The notes beneath the pieces are model-generated. The model had not been told where the DNA came from. It saw only the letters and a program-made list of their open reading frames with translations, and ran no database searches. 64,000 nt of DNA, taken from contig JAAYCS010000189.1 of the NCBI GenBank assembly GCA_012729655.1, positions 1-64,000 of the forward strand. The letters run 5' to 3'. The stretch comes from Desulfovibrionales bacterium. Lineage in GTDB: Bacteria > Desulfobacterota > Desulfovibrionia > Desulfovibrionales > Desulfomicrobiaceae. The translations under genes were made by a program, and so were the position numbers. The first letter of the stretch is position 1; each line of letters begins with the position of its first letter. Below, piece by piece: positions 60,712 to 64,000 of the stretch.

Positions 60712-62466
60712 TTACAGACTCGCAGTCACCTCGGGGAAGACCACATAGAACATGATGTAGCCGACGATGAGGGTCAGGGTGAGCTGGAATGTCTGGCCAA
60801 AGATATACAGCGTGGCCGGCTTGCCTCCCTTGAAATGCGGTTTGAACTCCTGGAAGTTGGTTTCCAAACCGATGGAGGTGAAGGCCAGAGCGAAGAACCA
60901 TTCGCGGAGCAGTCGGGTGAAACCTCGGATTGTGCCATGGTCGATTACCGCCGTGCTGTAATCGTTTCCAAGCGCGTTGAACATGAAGGAGAAGATGATG
61001 GAAGCCGCGATGAAACCGAGTACGAACTTGGGGAACCGATGCCAGATTTCCCACCCACTGACTTTCTGGCCGGGGATATTTTCCACTTTTGTACACCAGT
61101 AGAGTGCAACGCAAAAGGCCGTCACGCCGATGAGCACGTTCTGGATCATCTTGATGGTGGCGGCCACATACAAAGCCTTCTGGCCATAAAACGCCCCTGC
61201 AGCGGCCACTGCGCCCGTGGAATCAATGGTGGAGCCCATCCAGGCTCCCGCCAGGACTTCCGGCAAACCCACCAGTTTGGCAAAGGCGGGCTGACCGACC
61301 ATGCACACCGCCGTAAAGATCATGGACAAGCCGATGGCCAGGGTCAGTTCCTCTTTCTTTGCCTTGCAGGCCGCTGCTGTGGCGATGGCGGCTGAAACGC
61401 CGCAGACGGACATATCCGCGGAGATAGTCATGTTCAGGGTTTTGGACGGCATTTTCAGAATCTTCTGGCCGAACCAATAGGTGAGGATCAGGGTGATGGG
61501 GGTGCACACCCAGGCCACGAAAATGCCCGGCTTGCCAATGGCCAACATCTTGCTGAACAGGATTTCCGCACCCAGTAGCACCAGGCCTGTCTTGATGTAG
61601 TACTCGGTCTGCACAGCCGGCACCACCCACTTGGGAGTACCGATTGTATTGGAAATGAGCATGCCAAAAACAATGGCCCACAGAGGAAAGCCAAAGCCCC
61701 AGTGTTTCATCAGGGCCTGGGTTTCAGCCATGTATGCCAGTACGGCCAGGATGAACACGAAGAAAAAGCCGGTGAGGAAACTCCCAAAGGATTCACCCAT
61801 AATGGCTTTGCCCATGCCAAAAAACAAGGCCAGGGCAATGGCCAGACCAGCAAGGTAGGGGATCCTGTTGAATGGTTTCGCACTGGCCTTGGATTTGGCC
61901 TTGGATGTTTTGTCCACCGTGGCAACCCAGGCGTTGATGTCACTCTCGGCAGCCTTGTTCAGGGTTTCGTCCTTGAACGCAGCGCCAGCGGCAGCGGCTT
62001 CCGAAGCCTGGGCCTTGGCCAATGCAGCCTCCTCGGCCGATTTGGCCTTGTCGAAGGCATCCTTGGCGGCAGCGTTCTTGGCGTCCGCAGCTTCCTGTGA
62101 AGAATACAACGCATCAAGAGGATTACTGGACCAGTTGCTGGGCGCAGCCAGGAAATTCTTCAGGCCCTTGGCATACTCTTCATTGCCGGCGCTGATCTTC
62201 TTCTTGGCCATGGACGCCTTGTTCCAGGCGATGGTTTTGAATGGTGCCTTTGCCGCCTCTTCCTTCATGATGCCATTGTGCTTCGCAAATTCAGCTTCCA
62301 TGTTGGCCGGAGGCCGGGACATGAAAACGACAACTCCGCAGATGAGGATCAGAAACCCCAACCAGATGGCCATCCAATCCTCTTTGGTGTAAAGATCCTT
62401 GAGTGTGGTTTTTCCGCTTTCAATGACGACAATGTTCTTGTCGTCTCTTGCCGAATCATCCGCCAT
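60712..62466 (-). CDS. Enlarged YeiH/UPF0324-family putative sulfate/sulfite exporter (copy 2)
   Basis: A 584-residue paralogue of the transporter at 40718-42460. The ATG at 62466 follows GGGGAGGTTGT. It has the same layout: an N-terminal helix, an Ala/Lys/Glu-rich segment (about residues 60-190), then the UPF0324 core with [52 protein letters not shown] and [22 protein letters not shown]. Sequence blocks are nearly identical in the core and diverge in the N-terminal part. It lacks the kinase/regulator pair of copy 1, so it is under different control. Substrate unproven. Confidence 0.82.
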   Translation of the reverse strand: MADDSARDDKNIVVIESGKTTLKDLYTKEDWMAIWLGFLILICGVVVFMSRPPANMEAEFAKHNGIMKEEAAKAPFKTIAWNKASMAKKKISAGNEEYAKGLKNFLAAPSNWSSNPLDALYSSQEAADAKNAAAKDAFDKAKSAEEAALAKAQASEAAAAGAAFKDETLNKAAESDINAWVATVDKTSKAKSKASAKPFNRIPYLAGLAIALALFFGMGKAIMGESFGSFLTGFFFVFILAVLAYMAETQALMKHWGFGFPLWAIVFGMLISNTIGTPKWVVPAVQTEYYIKTGLVLLGAEILFSKMLAIGKPGIFVAWVCTPITLILTYWFGQKILKMPSKTLNMTISADMSVCGVSAAIATAAACKAKKEELTLAIGLSMIFTAVCMVGQPAFAKLVGLPEVLAGAWMGSTIDSTGAVAAAGAFYGQKALYVAATIKMIQNVLIGVTAFCVALYWCTKVENIPGQKVSGWEIWHRFPKFVLGFIAASIIFSFMFNALGNDYSTAVIDHGTIRGFTRLLREWFFALAFTSIGLETNFQEFKPHFKGGKPATLYIFGQTFQLTLTLIVGYIMFYVVFPEVTASL

Positions 62467-63060
62467 ACAACCTCCCCAATTCCGCAATGTGGTGACGAGT
62501 TAGCTGCCAAGAAAATCGGATTGCTCCAGCCTGAATACATGCCTCATGTTTGAACACCCCTGTTCCTCTCCCTGAAAAAATCATTCCCTCCCTGCGTTGG
62601 ATATAGGTTATATGCAACCGCGGGATGTATAACCTATCGTGCATAATCCCACAAGAGGCATGCATCCAAAATCGTCACCCGTTGCATACGAAAGAATTAT
62701 TCTCCCGGAAAAATGCACGCCCGGAAAACGCAAGGGCTCCCGACCGATTCCGCTGCTCCTCCGGATTAACGACGTGGCGTGAACAAAAAATCCTCTGGAC
62801 CTTTTGAAAAATCTTCGGAACTGCTTTGGGACAACCCGAAGCCACGTCTTGCGGTCCGGGCTGCCATACTGATTGCGAAATCAGTACCCGCTGGATGCAG
62901 GGTTGCTTTCCGGGCTCTCCCCTGTCTCAAAAATCATGTCAGAGGAGTTCACCCACCCCGGAACCTGTATTTCAGCGCGGGGCTTGACTGTTAGTTGGTC
63001 CGGGAATAGCCCCATCAGGAATCTTTTTCCCAACTTTTAAATCAACAATGAGGTGCCGCC
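62467..63060. other. Long gene-free region between divergent YeiH copy 2 and the DUF475 gene
   Basis: About 590 nt of divergent promoter DNA. Apart from the inverted repeat at 62603-62637, I see no gene. An open frame at 62779-62994 has no ribosome site and no recognisable sequence. Confidence 0.55.
62603..62637. promoter_or_regulatory. Candidate operator: 10-bp inverted repeat
   Basis: ATAGGTTATA-N15-TATAACCTAT, a perfect inverted repeat about 140 nt upstream of YeiH copy 2. It resembles a regulator site overlapping an AT-rich promoter. It differs from the TTTGCA array in front of copy 1. Confidence 0.45.
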
Positions 63061-64000
63061 ATGTCTCAGCGCAGCACGATCAGCTATTTTCTCGAATCGA
63101 TCATCCTGTCCATCCTGGGATTGAGCGGAGCTTTTTTTCTCGGCTACCATACTGGCGGTATCCCTGCTGGACTCGCATTTCTTCTGACCACGACCCTGCT
63201 GGCCTGCCTGGAAACATCCGTCTCTCTGGACAACGCCGTGGTCAACGCCACGGTGCTGCGGGTCATGACCCCATTCTGGCGGATCATGTTTCTGACCGTG
63301 GGCATCGCCATCGCCGTCTTCGGCATGCGCGTCCTCTTCCCCATCCTCATCGTCTCCGTGGCCGGGGACATGCCCTTCGGCCAGTCCTGGGTCATCGCTA
63401 CCACCCAGCCCGACGAATACCGCCACATCATGGAAGGCAGCCACATGGGCATCATGGGTTTCGGCGGCACCTTCCTGCTCATCGTCGCCCTGACCTATTT
63501 CCTGAACAAGGAGAAGGAGACGCACTGGCTGCCCGTCATCGAAAAATTCTTCGTCAAGGCCGGCAGCGTCGAAAACGCAGCGGCCAGCATGACCATCGGC
63601 TTGGTCATGCTGACGACCTACTTCATCCCGTCGACGGAACGATACCTCTTCATGATCAGCTCCCTGAGCGGCTTCGCCGTGCACGCCCTGATCGACGTGC
63701 TCAAGCACATCGTGGGCGGCGGCGACATCGTCACCGTGGCGGAAAGGAACGGGTTGGTCGGCTTTCTCTACCTGGAGGTGCTGGACAGCAGCTTCTCCTT
63801 CGACGGCGTGGTGGCGGCCTTCGCCATCACCAACAAATTCTGGCTCATCGCCATCGGTCTGGGCATCGGTGCCCTCTTCGTGCGCTCCATGACCGTCTAC
63901 CTCGTGGAAAAGGGCACCCTGGAGCAGTACAAGTACCTGGAACCGGCGGCCTTCTGGGCCATTGGATTCCTGGTCCTGGTCATGTTCATGTCCGCTGCGG
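63061..64000 (+). CDS. DUF475 (TerC-like) integral membrane protein, truncated by window end
   Basis: The first 313 codons of a membrane protein, cut by the window edge. The ATG at 63061 has a GAGGTG site. Conserved TerC-superfamily patterns are ACLETSVSLDNAVVNATVL in the first half and LEVLDSSFSFDGVVAAFAITNKFWLIAIGLGIG in the second half; each has the acidic-rich membrane motif. DUF475 proteins may export metals or affect tellurite/oxyanion tolerance, but the function is not proven. Divergent from YeiH copy 2. Confidence 0.88.
   Translation, partial: MSQRSTISYFLESIILSILGLSGAFFLGYHTGGIPAGLAFLLTTTLLACLETSVSLDNAVVNATVLRVMTPFWRIMFLTVGIAIAVFGMRVLFPILIVSVAGDMPFGQSWVIATTQPDEYRHIMEGSHMGIMGFGGTFLLIVALTYFLNKEKETHWLPVIEKFFVKAGSVENAAASMTIGLVMLTTYFIPSTERYLFMISSLSGFAVHALIDVLKHIVGGGDIVTVAERNGLVGFLYLEVLDSSFSFDGVVAAFAITNKFWLIAIGLGIGALFVRSMTVYLVEKGTLEQYKYLEPAAFWAIGFLVLVMFMSAA

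Noticed and set aside
62779-62994. 71-codon rightward frame in the long intergenic region
   Set aside because: No ribosome site, no recognisable domain, and composition unlike the neighbouring genes.

Overview
The window looks like a chromosomal segment of a sulfate-reducing deltaproteobacterium of the Desulfovibrionales (Desulfomicrobium/Desulfovibrio-like). The main pointers are a complete qrcABCD menaquinone reductase operon, a tungstate (tup) ABC transporter, a strictly anaerobic class III ribonucleotide reductase, multiheme c-type cytochromes, a heme-binding histidine kinase, and a UGA-containing DsrE-family gene best read as a selenoprotein. The DNA is mostly GC-rich with Desulfovibrio-like codon use. 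The first kilobase, which carries a GntR regulator, is visibly AT-richer.

Layout. 0-5 kb: GntR regulator, tupABC (leftward), and two divergent lipoproteins, one FlgO-like. 5-10 kb: nrdG-nrdD under a cobalamin riboswitch, then an MFS transporter. 10-15 kb: qrcABCD (leftward) and rfbC. 15-21 kb: a PEP-synthase-like ATP-grasp protein carrying receiver-like domains, divergent from an ADP-forming acyl-CoA synthetase. 20.6-26.6 kb: msrA, a LEA-type lipoprotein, small unknown proteins, groES-groEL behind a CIRCE element, serS, and a tRNA-Lys/Glu/Glu cluster. 26.8-33 kb: a two-gene cytochrome bd-like quinol oxidoreductase whose larger subunit is fused to an eight-heme cytochrome c region, a Cys-rich small protein coupled to a histidine kinase, and a disrupted reading frame. 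33-36 kb: a DUF2207 protein with LemA, and a thioesterase. 36-42.5 kb: an enlarged YeiH/UPF0324 transporter, a small membrane partner, a heme-type sensor kinase and a sigma-54 activator, all leftward. 42.7-45 kb: an alpha/beta hydrolase overlapping mlaA. 45-49 kb: phoB-phoR-pstB-phoU. 49-52 kb: a MATE exporter, a stand-alone version of a domain usually fused to RluA enzymes, and the Sec-DsrE gene. 52-56.5 kb: a truncated TauE/SafE gene, chrA, chrB, a rhodanese, and an MFS transporter. 56.8-60.3 kb: pstS-pstC-pstA behind 11-bp-phased Pho half-sites. 60.4-62.5 kb: a second YeiH plus small-partner cassette. 63 kb to the end: a TerC-like DUF475 membrane protein, cut by the window edge.

How the parts fit together. 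Phosphate control is split. The regulator/ATPase/PhoU operon and the binding protein/permease operon lie about 8 kb apart, and each has its own Pho-box-like repeats. The bd-like/multiheme complex and Qrc both connect periplasmic c-type cytochromes with the quinone pool. The riboswitch on nrdGD suggests that a B12-dependent ribonucleotide reductase is encoded elsewhere. The items most worth a second look are the Sec-DsrE protein with its SECIS-like hairpin, the CydA-like/multiheme fusion, and the duplicated YeiH plus small-membrane-protein cassette. One YeiH copy sits beside a heme sensor kinase, a sigma-54 activator and a TTTGCA half-site array. All functional statements rest on reading motifs by eye; no database search was run.
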